Positions 1 to 9,705 of a DNA stretch of 64,000 nt are shown here, piece by piece. A model generated the notes under the pieces. The model was given only the letters and a program-made list of their open reading frames with translations. It made no database searches and was not told where the DNA came from. The DNA is from Neobacillus niacini. Its GTDB lineage: Bacteria; Bacillota; Bacilli; Bacillales; Cytobacillaceae. The translations under genes were made by a program, and so were the position numbers. The stretch's first letter is position 1. Every line of letters begins with the position of its first letter. The stretch spans positions 136,725 through 200,724 of the forward strand of contig NZ_BAWM01000045.1 in assembly GCF_000759675.1 (NCBI RefSeq), written 5' to 3'.

Positions 1-1
1 C

Positions 2-166
2 TTAAAAATTCAATTGCAGCCTCTCGATCCATTTTTGAAGTTGTTCCAACAACGATAAAAGGAATTTCCTCTTCATATGAAGTAGAACCTGTCCCCTAAA
101 ATAAATGTCATATAACATAGGTAATTCTTCTTTCATTTGTAATTCCATAATAACAAATCGGCTCAA
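2..166 (-). pseudogene. Possible frameshifted small ORF at the window edge
   Basis: A TTG codon at 166 follows an AAGGAG ribosome-binding site by 8 nt and opens a 54-codon frame. After about 25 codons the protein-like reading moves to the next frame, which reads TSYEEEIPFIVVGTTSKMD and continues off the window edge. This suggests a gene with a frameshift near 90-100, next to a GGGGACAGGTTC string. I do not recognise the family. It may instead be a chance ORF. Confidence 0.25.
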
Positions 167-511
167 TTCAACCACTCCTTTTACCTTTATTATGAGGCTA
201 GTAAATTAAGGTGGCTGGGAAAGTTATGAACTTAATATGAATTATCTGCATCTGCTGTATTTTCGAGAAGGGATTCCATTTATCCCCTAATTTAAAAATG
301 GATGGGTTCTGATTCATTTATTCTTTTTAAAAAAGGCTTATACCCGAAACTATCCCGATATTACCACCCAGTGTCGTGCTGCTATGCATGTTACAATATT
401 TCAACATTTTTATTAATTTTACTACTTGAACAGCAAAAAACTGCCATATCGTAAGGTGTTCTGTTTGAAGTACAAAACTTGCTGAGGAAATAACAAATTA
501 AATCCTACACA
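167..511. other. Intergenic, nothing recognised
   Basis: About 345 bases of AT-rich DNA with no convincing coding frame on either strand. No RNA gene or clear promoter was identified. Confidence 0.5.
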
Positions 512-537
512 AAAAGGCACCTTAATTAAGGATCCCT
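512..537 (-). terminator. Probable terminator of the 321-aa gene
   Basis: Read on the minus strand, a GG..CCTTAATTAAGG..CC fold-back is followed by TTTTTG, just past the stop codon at 543. The central palindrome leaves little loop, so the structure is only moderately convincing. Confidence 0.45.
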
Positions 538-542
538 TGTTT

Positions 543-1508
543 TCATTTTACTTTCAATTGAACATCAATTTCGGACCATCCGGAAACTTGGTCTTCTTCG
601 AACGTGACCCTAGACAGCCCATATCCCCACCTATTGCCGGTAATGGAAGTTGGAGTCCCCATCACATTGACGACATCCTGCTTTCTGTCGCCGATTCTAA
701 AAGCAGAAGCATTCTCATCTGTTTTGGGGATTACCACCTTTAATTTGGTATCAATCTCACTCCATCCAGATACCAATCCGTCGGTAAACGTAATTCTGGA
801 GAGACCGTATCCCCATCTGTCCCCGCTGATTGAAGTGGGGACACCTTGAATCAGCTTAACATCTTCTTCGGAAGAACCCAGTGTAAAAAATCCGGTAGAC
901 ACTTGAACCGGGGTTGACTCCGTTTCTTGCGAATAAGGATTGATTGTGACCTGCTGATTGGAGTAGTTGGCTAATTCCTCGTTACCAGTGTCACTCATAA
1001 AAGTGACATATATCTCTTTGCCTGGCGTATATAGTGTGCTTTCTGTTACGGCTACCTCCAATCCTCTTCCGATTTGAGAGACCATAGAATTCTTCGTTGA
1101 TTCATCTACAAGTTGCCATCCGTCTTTGGGAACTTTAACATTGACTTCTATCGTGTCGCCTTGCTGGGCATAGCTGATGTCAAGAACACCGCCGTTTGAG
1201 TCATGAATGACCTTGTCGAATAAGTTTTGAAGTTCTGTCAGACTGAATTTCGTTTGGTGTGAGACGGGTTTCTCTTTCTCTTTTACATCTGATGCCGTGA
1301 GTGCTGCTTGTTTCACTTCTTTTTTTTCATCATTCGGCATGTTTTGAATGATGTTTGCAGTTGAGGCTATGACCGCTAGGAACACCGAAACAATCATAAT
1401 TACTAATCTTTTTGACTTGATCTTTTTGCTGATTAGATAACCAATCAATACAAACACAACGAGATTAACCATGCAGTCTATTAACAATCCTAAAACTTCC
1501 ACTCCCAT
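543..1508 (-). CDS. Membrane-anchored protein with a duplicated C-terminal domain
   Basis: A 321-aa protein of unknown function. Two hydrophobic segments lie near the N-terminus (about residues 5-25 and 33-53), followed by a charged linker. A middle domain spans about 90-190. Two tandem copies of a roughly 50-residue module follow (about 210-260 and 270-321). Each copy contains a GxPTSI(S/T)G(D/N)RWGYG core and ends in SGWSEIDxxLKV. The repeated module looks like the small sensor-like domains found in Bacillus extracytoplasmic proteins, but I cannot name it firmly. The topology predicts that the repeats are outside the cell. No operon partner is seen. The gene lies in an accessory region. Confidence 0.75.
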   Translation of the reverse strand: MGVEVLGLLIDCMVNLVVFVLIGYLISKKIKSKRLVIMIVSVFLAVIASTANIIQNMPNDEKKEVKQAALTASDVKEKEKPVSHQTKFSLTELQNLFDKVIHDSNGGVLDISYAQQGDTIEVNVKVPKDGWQLVDESTKNSMVSQIGRGLEVAVTESTLYTPGKEIYVTFMSDTGNEELANYSNQQVTINPYSQETESTPVQVSTGFFTLGSSEEDVKLIQGVPTSISGDRWGYGLSRITFTDGLVSGWSEIDTKLKVVIPKTDENASAFRIGDRKQDVVNVMGTPTSITGNRWGYGLSRVTFEEDQVSGWSEIDVQLKVK

Positions 1509-1610
1509 ATAAACCCCACCTTCTACCCATTTTCTAAATTATAGCAGAAATGGAAGAATTGCTTTCCATTTCTATAGAAAAGGGCATATAAAAACATTTA
1601 AGGAGCTACC

Positions 1611-1736
1611 TTACTTTACGCAATTAAAACTTTTATGTAAAATACCTGCCCTTTCTTTAACAGCTTCTTGAACAAGTCGAGTAGAAGGGAGCCTTTCTAC
1701 CTTCTTTCGTTCAAGCACTCGTTCAATTTTGTCCAT
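1611..1736 (-). other. Short ORF, possibly a gene remnant
   Basis: A 41-codon frame starts with ATG at 1736 and contains the protein-like stretch ERKKVERLPSTRLVQEAVK. The ribosome-binding site is weak. It lies in the 410-base gap between two hypothetical genes, which otherwise shows nothing recognisable. It may be the 5' fragment of a decayed gene. Confidence 0.25.
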
Positions 1737-1918
1737 TCAGTTTATTTATCCTTCTTCAGTTAAGAACAAACCCGTAGAATTGTTTTAGTAATATCATCAA
1801 AAATCATTTAGAGTCTCACTTCTCATTTTTAATTCCATGTACAAAGAATAAATAACAAATTAATCAACAATAATAACGTTGTTGTTAGTTTTAATCTAAA
1901 ATCGTGGAGGTCATTTTA

Positions 1919-2485
1919 ATGAGGGTAAGGATTAGAATAGATAGCTTTGATATTCAAGATACTAGATCCCGCCATGAGGATACGGATTTTGTCCAAATTT
2001 ATGGATACCCATTCGGTGGTGAACCGATAAAGTCAGAAATAAAACCAATGGGAGACTTAAATAACGGTCATTATGACATTGATCGTCTCTTTATTGACAT
2101 GGAGGTTCCAGAAGGACAAAATCTAGTCTTTAGTTATGCAATAGTAAATAGTGGCAATCATAAACCTAATGAAAAACTGGAACCCTTTTTTACCAGATTG
2201 AAGGAAGAAGCTGAAAAAAGAGATTCCATGGGAGAAGATCATCATGAAGGACGAGGATTAGGTGATCTAGCTTGGGGTGCATTATTATTGGGTTTAGGTG
2301 AATTATATGATTGGGCAACTAGAGACTGTGACGGTCCTGTTGCTGGAGACTATATCATTGTAAATCCTAATACACTCAAAGAATGGATGAACGCTGGTCA
2401 ACATAGTGAAAGTAAACATTTCTTTACAAAAACACAATGTAATGACTCTAATTATGATGTTAAATGGACCGTTCAAAAAATATAG
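1919..2485 (+). CDS. Hypothetical protein
   Basis: A 188-aa soluble protein with no signal peptide. The start was placed at ATG 1919 because GGAGG at 1906-1910 sits 8 nt upstream. A GTG at 1904 would overlap that ribosome-binding site. The C-terminal third holds a short hydrophobic patch (LGDLAWGALLLGLGELYDW), then a Cys-containing segment that includes GDYIIVNPNTLKEW. I do not recognise the family. A rho-independent terminator lies about 130 nt downstream. The flanking DNA is accessory, so horizontal acquisition is plausible. Confidence 0.7.
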   Translation: MRVRIRIDSFDIQDTRSRHEDTDFVQIYGYPFGGEPIKSEIKPMGDLNNGHYDIDRLFIDMEVPEGQNLVFSYAIVNSGNHKPNEKLEPFFTRLKEEAEKRDSMGEDHHEGRGLGDLAWGALLLGLGELYDWATRDCDGPVAGDYIIVNPNTLKEWMNAGQHSESKHFFTKTQCNDSNYDVKWTVQKI

Positions 2486-2613
2486 CTAATCATAAAAACA
2501 TAAATTAATGTGCAAAACATGTATTTTCTCAAAAATGGTCTTACTAAGTAATTTAGATATTGGCAAATTGAGGTCCTACCAACTGAACGGGGAAAATATT
2601 CTATTGAATGAAG

Positions 2614-2655
2614 AAAGCCGATTTTTTTCCTCCGTTAAGAAACAATCGGCTTTTT
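2614..2655 (+). terminator. Rho-independent terminator
   Basis: AAAGCCGATT pairs with AATCGGCTTT and is followed by a T run. It lies downstream of the 188-aa gene and overlaps the 3' end of the resolvase remnant on the other strand. Confidence 0.7.
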
Positions 2656-2853
2656 ATTGGATAAGTGGACGGAGCAAATGTAAACTTGATACCTTCTTCT
2701 TTCTTTTCGGAAGTTGCTAAACTTTGGTCTTTCTAACTTAGTTCCAGTAAATTTTTCCTCGATTATATTATCGCAGCCTTCTACTTTTAATCTTTCAATT
2801 TGTACTTCCAAATCCTGACCTAAAGTACTAACGCGGCAGTATCCATATTTCAT
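2635..2853 (-). pseudogene. Truncated serine resolvase (N-terminal fragment)
   Basis: The frame begins MKYGYCRVSTLGQDLEVQIE and continues to a TGTKLERPKF motif. This is the N-terminal catalytic domain of small Tn3-type serine resolvases, with the nucleophilic Ser in CRVST. About 48 residues are recognisable; the sequence then becomes non-homologous and stops. The rest of the catalytic domain and the helix-turn-helix are missing. It is a transposon remnant without function. Res-like direct repeats lie directly upstream. Confidence 0.8.
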
Positions 2854-2879
2854 TTTACATAACCTCACTCATGAATATT

Positions 2880-2958
2880 AGTTATGACACTGTTTGATGT
2901 ATTGATGTTATTACATCTATTTTCCAATGTCACATCTTTTAAGTTATGATACCGTTTG
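2880..2958. repeat. Res-like direct repeats upstream of the resolvase remnant
   Basis: AGTTATGACACTGTTTG at 2880-2896 and AGTTATGATACCGTTTG at 2942-2958 match at 15 of 17 positions. They lie just upstream of the resolvase fragment, where Tn3-type elements carry their resolution site. The res assignment is inference. The rest of the gap up to 3140 shows nothing further. Confidence 0.5.
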
Positions 2959-3138
2959 TTTAATCCAAATAAAAAAGCCTATTCCATATAATTAGTCGGC
3001 GTTACATTTTATTCAACTATAGTTAATTGTTTTTTCTTTTTTCCTTAGCCTGCTACATAGCGCATATCAGCATGTTTAACCAAGGTGTATGAAAACTTTT
3101 TAGCATTTTTAGAATATGCAATTCCGAAATGTTGTGTT

Positions 3139-3176
3139 TAAAAAAAACAGCCACTTTGAAAGGAAACAAAGTGACT
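3139..3176 (-). terminator. Terminator of the toxin-immunity unit
   Basis: CAAAGTG pairs with CACTTTG around an 8-nt loop. On the minus strand a run of T follows. It lies about 100 nt beyond the stop of the immunity gene. Confidence 0.7.
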
Positions 3177-3272
3177 TTACAACAATACATAATACTTCGA
3201 TTTAAATTAATTTAAATAAACTCTGGATTAATGATTAATCTCTAAAATTCAGTGCTATCTTAAATTCAAGTC

Positions 3273-3644
3273 TTAATAATTTTCTAGTTCCTCTTCTAAG
3301 TCTGATAATAATCTATCAGGATCTATTACAACTGAATCGTTATTATACCAAAAAACCGCTATTTTTATACCATCATTTTTTATTCCAGGAATCCATTTAT
3401 TTATAAAATCGTCCAAGTCAATTTTTTTTGGTTTATAACCCCTCCAATATTCTTCAGTACATAAATCTGCAAATTCACTTTTAGGCCAAAACGGGACTAA
3501 TTTGTTTCCTTCGGAATCTTCTGTCATTGCCCAACCACCATCAAATAATCCCCATATTTCTTCAAAGTCTGCAACCTTTTTTATAAAGTATCCATACCTT
3601 TTTGGTGCAGGGAGTTTAATTACTGCATTAATTTCATTATTCAT
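3273..3644 (-). CDS. DUF2750-like protein, probable immunity protein to the adjacent toxin
   Basis: A 123-aa acidic cytosolic protein. The stretch YGYFIKKVADFEEIWGLFD, followed by GGWAMTEDSEGNKLVPFWP, fits the DUF2750 family as I remember it. It starts 17 nt after the stop codon of the Rhs/WapA-type toxin on the same strand and shares its terminator. This is the standard position for the immunity gene of a polymorphic toxin. The immunity role is inferred from position and size; no catalytic motif is visible. Neutralisation of the toxin's C-terminal domain is the expected role. Confidence 0.75.
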   Translation of the reverse strand: MNNEINAVIKLPAPKRYGYFIKKVADFEEIWGLFDGGWAMTEDSEGNKLVPFWPKSEFADLCTEEYWRGYKPKKIDLDDFINKWIPGIKNDGIKIAVFWYNNDSVVIDPDRLLSDLEEELENY

Positions 3645-3661
3645 ATGATTTCTACCCCTTC

Positions 3662-6600
3662 TTAGTATCCATGATATTTATGTTGAACTCTATGGCTTCT
3701 AATAGTTTGTAAATCAGTATATTTATAACTATATCCCTTCTTTGCTTCATAGCCATATCTATGTCTCAAATGATATCCCTTAGGTACTCTAATGTTTTTT
3801 CTTTTGTTTCGCTTTATTTCATTTATATCTCGTTTTATTTCACCCCTAAGGCTTCTTGATACCTTAGGATCATTAGCTAGCTCCCTCAGTCTAGCTTGCT
3901 TACCCGATCTACCCGTATTTTTTTTGACTTTTTTAGCAACTTTATAGACTTTATAAACTTTTTTATACCCTTTATATAATTTATATCCTCTATAAGCAGC
4001 AATTCCACCATAAATTACTAAGTGTGCGAAGTTACCATCTGCATCAACAAACATAACCGGATTATTATCAGCATAAGCATAGCCATTTTGGGTGATTGGA
4101 TTTTCTTTATCTCCTAAAACACGATCTAAAGTGAGGAATCTTCCGATTTCCGGGTTGTAGTAACGCTGTTGCAGATAATAAAGCTTAGTCTCCAGGTCAT
4201 AACGATAACCTGCATAACGAAACGGAACGTTGGATGCAAATGTACCTGTTTCTTTTACAATATTCCCCCATGAATCATATTCAAATCTTGCTACAACTAT
4301 CCCAGCCTCATCGGTTACAGAAGTAATATCTCCTCTTACATTCACATGAAACGTATACGTCTTGCCGTCTTTTGTCATCGTTAATGGACGATTAGCATTA
4401 TCATATACATAAGATGCAATGATCGTTCCAGCATGGTCCGTCTCTAATACAACATTATCATTTTCGTCGTATGTATAGTAGACTGTTGTAGTTCCTGTTG
4501 TTTTGCTGACGCGAAGACCTTCAGAGTTATATTGGTATTTTCCTAATGAAGTCGTTCCTTCCTTTACTTCAATCAAACGGTCATCGGCATCATAGATGAA
4601 GGTTCTCTTTCCATCACTGGTCATGTTACCAGATTTATCATGTGTCACAGCCATGCCGTTTATTGACGATAGCTGATTAGCGGCATCATACGTATATGTG
4701 TCTGTAGTGACTGTGGTCCCTTTTGTAACTTTCTTTGTTAAGCGATTTCCTACAGCATCATACGTAAATTCTAAAATATCCCCGTTTGGACGTACTTCCT
4801 TTGTCAGCTGTTCACTTTTATCAAAGATGAATTGAGCTGTTCCACTGCTCGTTTTTTCCGAAACCCGATTCCCTTTAGCATCGTACGTGTAATCAAAGGA
4901 TTCGATTGAAGTCCCCTGTTTATCGGTTGTCAGTAGACGGGTAATCTGTCCGGCTCCATCATAATTATAAAGTGAGAAGATGCCATTTTTATTCTTAATA
5001 CCAGCAACCTGGTCACTTTCTGTAAACGTAAAAGTAATCTCCGTGTTCCCACTTGTAATGCTAGTAGTCTGGTTGTTTTTATCCACAGACCGGTTAACAG
5101 CAATATTGGATGTACCCGATGAAAACGTACTCGTAAGAAGATTTCCATTTTTGTCATATGTGTATAAATTCTTTTTGCCTGTTGAATCGCTCTTCACCGT
5201 CAATTTATCATCGGCATCGTATACAAACGTCGTGGTAACTCCTGTAAGAAGGTCTTTTTCTGTCAACAGATTGCCGTTAGCATCATACGTAAACTCGAAA
5301 CGCCTCACTCCGTTGTGTAAAGTGGCAGTTTTTCGGTCAACGTTGTTATAGGTATTTTCGATTACGCTTCCGTTTGGTGAAATGATTTTCGTTTCATTGC
5401 CGACCAGGTCGTACTCATATAAGATACTATGGCCAAGTGCGTCAGTAAATGAAGTTATATTATTTCTTTCATTATAAGTTGATACAGATTTTTTACCATT
5501 TGCATTAATGGTCTCTGTATGATTACCAGCCTTATCATATTCGTAAGTTGTTATTCTTCTATACTCATCCAGAACCTTAGTAAGATTGTCGTTTGAATCA
5601 TACTCATAATTCCATGTATCTCCTTCAACCGTTTCTCCGGTTACATTTCCTAAAGTATCATAGGATTTCCATACTGTTTTTCCGTTTGGATCAGTACTAT
5701 TGATTACATAGTTACCAAGAGAGTCATATTCTGATTTTGTCCTAATAGAACCAGCTTGCGCTTTAGCTGCGTCAAACCAAGCAGTTCCAGTCTGGTCTTT
5801 GTATTGATAGTAAACTGTCAATGACTTAAAGTCTTTCGTGGCTGCAAATCTAAGGGAAACATGCTGCCAGTCATGTGATTTACTCTTATCAAAATCACCG
5901 TTTACCCATTGAATGGTACCATCTGTGTGATTAATGGCAATATTCATCTGATAAGGACCGGCAGAAGTTGTCGGTGCGTCAACTTTTGAAAAGCCGGATA
6001 CGGTAATTTCCTGCCCCGCTGTTCCATTGACTTTTAATTCCTGGCGGATAAATTTATCGACTCCACGTTGTCCTGTTAATTTAATAGATTTTCCGCCCGC
6101 ATAAGCTGTTGTAGAATCAATCCCGTCGGAAGAAGTTAGGGTACCAGGTAAGTACCAGCCGTCAGGTACTCCATTACTATCAGCATCCAATTCAAAATTG
6201 CTGTTTTCGATTAAGTTAAAGGCCCCATAGTATTCTTCTTCAATTTGCAAACCGTCAAAGAAATAATCCCCTGTACCTGCATTCACGTACGCTTTTAGGG
6301 TCATAAATGTGGTGTCGCTTGGAAGGTCCCCCGGGTTGATGACAAAGTGCATTCTTTCTACACCCGTTGTCCCTTTCAACATGGCACTACTAATCGTTTG
6401 GGTCATCTGGCCGCTTGAATTGCCGCCTGTAATGACAAGCTTTGCATTCGAATTTGCATTAGTGGTTTTAATGTACCCACTTACTACATATTTCTTTTGT
6501 GGATTATAGGAAATCCGGTCACTTTCCACCGCAACTGCAGTTGACGGGTTAGAAATTTTGATCTGTTTTGAACCTAATTTGGCATTTTGTACAGCAGCAC

Positions 6601-9289
6601 CACTTGTGTCATATGTGAAGGTGGCAGTACCAACCTTTTTCCAGTTATCTGGCCAATTATCGTTGTTCCCATCATTCTCAAAACTTCCGTTCAATAAGAA
6701 ACTTTCTCCGATGCTAACGGAAGTCGTTTCTTCGGTTGCATTTCCGTTTGCATCATATTTCGTAGCAGAAGATTTGGTGGCTGCATCAGTAGATGTGACA
6801 TTATTGTTTTTGGTGTCATACTCCTCGGTTGAAACGTTCCCTTTTGCATCTGTAAATTCAACCGGATTGTTGTTCTCATCATATTTTATTTTTTCTTGTT
6901 CATTTAATGTATTGGTAAAGCCTGTTACATTTCCGTTTTCATCATACGTATAGTTATACGCTGCAGTACTCCCGTTTTTTATCGTATTTTCATCTTTTTC
7001 TTGAATGAGGTTATTTTTATCATCATAGTTATAGGTCCTCGTATAATTTAAACCGCCAACATCCGATATAACCTTTGTTACATTCCCATAGGCATTATGG
7101 GTGTACTCCGTTTTTACTCCTCTAGCATCGGTCATTGTGGAAATGCCGGTTGAAGTATCATAGACCATCGTATAATAATCAGTTTGTAAAGTCCCCTGGA
7201 CTGTAACTGGCTGTTCGTGTTTTACCAGACGTTTATCAGCATTGTAACTCATAAACATCTGTTTGCCTTTTTCATCTGTATACGAGGTCATTTGGTGTAC
7301 GGTGTCATAACCATAAGCTGTACTTTGAGTTATTACCCTATTAGAATCAGTTTTCGAAAATCCCGTTAGGTTTTCATTTGCATCGTAAGTATATTTGTAT
7401 TCACGATTTGCAAGATCCACAATAGAGTTTACTTTTCCGTTAGTTCCATAACCAATTGTTATTTTACGCCCTGAAGGATCAGTTACAGATGTAAGTTGAC
7501 TTCCTGTATAGGTGTAGGTTGTTTTGTTATTGTTTGAATCCGTTTCCGAAACTAATTTACCAGTGGTATCAAATGTTACATAAGATTGGTCTTTATCAAT
7601 TAATTTGAACGTACCATTTGCATTTTTCTCGAGCTGAAGATAGACACCGCCCGGAGAATCATATCCACCTGAAGAATTCTTTGAGAAATAGTGCTGGGTG
7701 CCATCTTCATCTCTGTATAAAACTAGATCATCAGATGCAAAAGTCAACTTCTGATCAAGGTTGGAACTCCAACCATAGCCGAACATGCCTGATTCTGTTG
7801 ACCGACTGTTGTATGTCCTGTTGACTGTTAATGGCAATCCGCGACCGTCAATGGTAAAATCGATTTCCTGATTAAAAAAATTACCATTATATGTATTAAC
7901 ATTTGACTCAGCTGAAGTCCAAAAACTTTCAACTCCAATCGGTTCAATCGTATAATTAACGGTTAATTTGGGCTTTTTTAACGGGTCTGCGGAATAGTCA
8001 CTTGACCAGAACATTTTCCGGTTTATATTTTCATCGGTGTTTTTCAGCATAAAACCGTAGTTGGCTTTTTTCCCTATGTACCAGTCCTTTACAAGGTTGG
8101 TGATGAAAAACGTATAGTCCCCATCTGTTGTTACATTCAGACTTGAGACTTGGGCATCAATCGTTGGCTGATTGTTCCACATAACGGTAGTCGTATCCCA
8201 TGATTTTGAAATTGGGAAAACCCCTACCCCAGCGGTGTGATTGTATCCGTTGGTATTGGAATGGGAACTTAGCCTGAAATTGGCGGATGTAATTTTTGCT
8301 CCGCTTAACAAGTTCTTTAAATTAAATCTCATCAATGTCCGGGTTGTACCATAATACACTTGTTTTCCCGTATATATGGATGGGTCAAGCCAGTAATTAC
8401 TGTTTGGATAGGTAGAGGAAATCATGTTATCCTCGGTTGTTGCATCGTGAATGATCACACTTGGGTCAACAATCACCGGGAACTTCCGATCAGGAGAGTT
8501 GATCCATTCTTGAGCGAAGGTTACATCGATATACGTTTTCCCTTTCTCGACGCGAAGTTTCATGGTCATGTCGTGAGATACACTTTCAACGGAGTCATAC
8601 ATGAAAGGTTTCGTTAACGTGTAAAACGTATCCCCTTCATTATCCTGAAAAAGAATTTCACCGTTTTGTCCTTCTTTAGCTTCAAGTCCTTTCATATTGA
8701 CTTCATACGTAAATTGATTTTGTTCCGGTTTACTATGAAGGACGAGCTCTTCTTTTACTGCGTTATTGTCAACAAAAAAACGCAAATCGATATTTGGAAA
8801 AACTCCTGGATAAGTCACACTGTTTTTCTCGACTTCTCCAGTTACCCGATTTGCACCGGCCAATCCAAATTCAAGCTGCTTTTCTTTCCACTTTAATCGG
8901 ATTGTTCGATTGTCCTTATTTTTTTTCGCGAATTTCACACTATATTTATTTGCTTTGTTCTCAAGGGACAGATCGGCATCATCTGTTTCCGGCTTCCCGT
9001 TGACAACCGTGTTGTCAATGTTTTCCCATTTTTTATCCTTTTTATAGTGAATTGGTTCTGTGTATTCTTCCAGGACGTATTCCCGTGTTTTAGAATCGAG
9101 GTATGTTTTTGACTTCTCGGTTCTTAAACCGGTTAATTCTTTTAACTCATTTACATTCTTAACAGTCTCTTTCGTTTCTGCTGCTAATGTGTTTCCTTGT
9201 AATGGGGGTATGAGAGACAACAGCAGCATAAAAATGATTGACCAAACAATAGATTTATAGAGTTGATTTTTCTTTTTTCCCGGACTCAT
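3662..9289 (-). CDS. wapA: WapA/Rhs-type wall-associated polymorphic toxin
   Basis: An 1875-aa secreted protein, probably a contact-dependent antibacterial toxin. A signal peptide occupies residues 1-37. An N-terminal beta-rich region follows, then a DNRLRE domain at about 278-450 (DATTEDNMISSTYPNSNYW onward). The long YD-repeat shell is interrupted at about 860-1160 by two carbohydrate-binding-like modules beginning NGSFENDG and NSNFELDADSNG. The Rhs core ends with YYNPEIGRFLTLDRV and a DADGN boundary near 1753. The variable 122-residue tip is Lys/Arg-rich and ends with conserved Gly-Tyr and His residues (GYHLRHRYGYEAKKGYSYKY). It resembles the type-8 polymorphic toxin domain from memory, without proof. 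GGAGG precedes the ATG by 8 nt. The immunity gene follows immediately. Confidence 0.9.
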   Translation of the reverse strand: MSPGKKKNQLYKSIVWSIIFMLLLSLIPPLQGNTLAAETKETVKNVNELKELTGLRTEKSKTYLDSKTREYVLEEYTEPIHYKKDKKWENIDNTVVNGKPETDDADLSLENKANKYSVKFAKKNKDNRTIRLKWKEKQLEFGLAGANRVTGEVEKNSVTYPGVFPNIDLRFFVDNNAVKEELVLHSKPEQNQFTYEVNMKGLEAKEGQNGEILFQDNEGDTFYTLTKPFMYDSVESVSHDMTMKLRVEKGKTYIDVTFAQEWINSPDRKFPVIVDPSVIIHDATTEDNMISSTYPNSNYWLDPSIYTGKQVYYGTTRTLMRFNLKNLLSGAKITSANFRLSSHSNTNGYNHTAGVGVFPISKSWDTTTVMWNNQPTIDAQVSSLNVTTDGDYTFFITNLVKDWYIGKKANYGFMLKNTDENINRKMFWSSDYSADPLKKPKLTVNYTIEPIGVESFWTSAESNVNTYNGNFFNQEIDFTIDGRGLPLTVNRTYNSRSTESGMFGYGWSSNLDQKLTFASDDLVLYRDEDGTQHYFSKNSSGGYDSPGGVYLQLEKNANGTFKLIDKDQSYVTFDTTGKLVSETDSNNNKTTYTYTGSQLTSVTDPSGRKITIGYGTNGKVNSIVDLANREYKYTYDANENLTGFSKTDSNRVITQSTAYGYDTVHQMTSYTDEKGKQMFMSYNADKRLVKHEQPVTVQGTLQTDYYTMVYDTSTGISTMTDARGVKTEYTHNAYGNVTKVISDVGGLNYTRTYNYDDKNNLIQEKDENTIKNGSTAAYNYTYDENGNVTGFTNTLNEQEKIKYDENNNPVEFTDAKGNVSTEEYDTKNNNVTSTDAATKSSATKYDANGNATEETTSVSIGESFLLNGSFENDGNNDNWPDNWKKVGTATFTYDTSGAAVQNAKLGSKQIKISNPSTAVAVESDRISYNPQKKYVVSGYIKTTNANSNAKLVITGGNSSGQMTQTISSAMLKGTTGVERMHFVINPGDLPSDTTFMTLKAYVNAGTGDYFFDGLQIEEEYYGAFNLIENSNFELDADSNGVPDGWYLPGTLTSSDGIDSTTAYAGGKSIKLTGQRGVDKFIRQELKVNGTAGQEITVSGFSKVDAPTTSAGPYQMNIAINHTDGTIQWVNGDFDKSKSHDWQHVSLRFAATKDFKSLTVYYQYKDQTGTAWFDAAKAQAGSIRTKSEYDSLGNYVINSTDPNGKTVWKSYDTLGNVTGETVEGDTWNYEYDSNDNLTKVLDEYRRITTYEYDKAGNHTETINANGKKSVSTYNERNNITSFTDALGHSILYEYDLVGNETKIISPNGSVIENTYNNVDRKTATLHNGVRRFEFTYDANGNLLTEKDLLTGVTTTFVYDADDKLTVKSDSTGKKNLYTYDKNGNLLTSTFSSGTSNIAVNRSVDKNNQTTSITSGNTEITFTFTESDQVAGIKNKNGIFSLYNYDGAGQITRLLTTDKQGTSIESFDYTYDAKGNRVSEKTSSGTAQFIFDKSEQLTKEVRPNGDILEFTYDAVGNRLTKKVTKGTTVTTDTYTYDAANQLSSINGMAVTHDKSGNMTSDGKRTFIYDADDRLIEVKEGTTSLGKYQYNSEGLRVSKTTGTTTVYYTYDENDNVVLETDHAGTIIASYVYDNANRPLTMTKDGKTYTFHVNVRGDITSVTDEAGIVVARFEYDSWGNIVKETGTFASNVPFRYAGYRYDLETKLYYLQQRYYNPEIGRFLTLDRVLGDKENPITQNGYAYADNNPVMFVDADGNFAHLVIYGGIAAYRGYKLYKGYKKVYKVYKVAKKVKKNTGRSGKQARLRELANDPKVSRSLRGEIKRDINEIKRNKRKNIRVPKGYHLRHRYGYEAKKGYSYKYTDLQTIRSHRVQHKYHGY

Positions 9290-9303
9290 ACATGTTCCTC
9301 CAA

Positions 9304-9705
9304 TTAATTTAGGGTTAAAGTGCTTACTTTTCCGGCTTCGATGGTGACATTATAAGACTTGTTATTTACGCTTGGTTGGTCGAATTATAATATTGATAGA
9401 GACTGAGTTTAGCTGAATGAACAACCGCACCTTTTGGAAGTTCAGGCAACTTAAACTTCAGATAGGAACGTGTGGTACCAAATGTTTGATGCTTTCCAAC
9501 AACAAGATACTGGCTAGTAGAATAGTTTGACACTGGATTTTGATTGCTGACAAATGTATCCTCTACATCACTTGAGGTACTTTCCCATGTTAAAAGATTT
9601 GAGGAAGTAGCTGCTTTACCTTGTAACGGATTAAAGAAAGAAAGTTCAAACATCGAAGCAAATAAAAATAAATAGCACATAAACCAAAAATACCCTTTTT
9701 TTCAT
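9304..9705 (-). pseudogene. Broken WapA-like paralogue (DNRLRE domain fragment)
   Basis: The original start is probably ATG 9705, preceded by GAGGG and opening MKKRVFLVYVLF. A frameshift in the T-rich signal-peptide region moves the reading to the frame with LSFFNPLQGKAATSSN. A partial DNRLRE domain follows (DVEDTFVSNQNPVSNYSTSQ to LKFKLPELPKGAVVHSAKLS), ending in a stop near 9385. A second frame then gives NNKSYNVTIEAGKVSTLTLN, which looks like the real C-terminus. At least two lesions and probably an internal deletion are present. The pseudogene stops 14 nt upstream of the intact toxin gene, so the two probably share a promoter. Confidence 0.75.
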
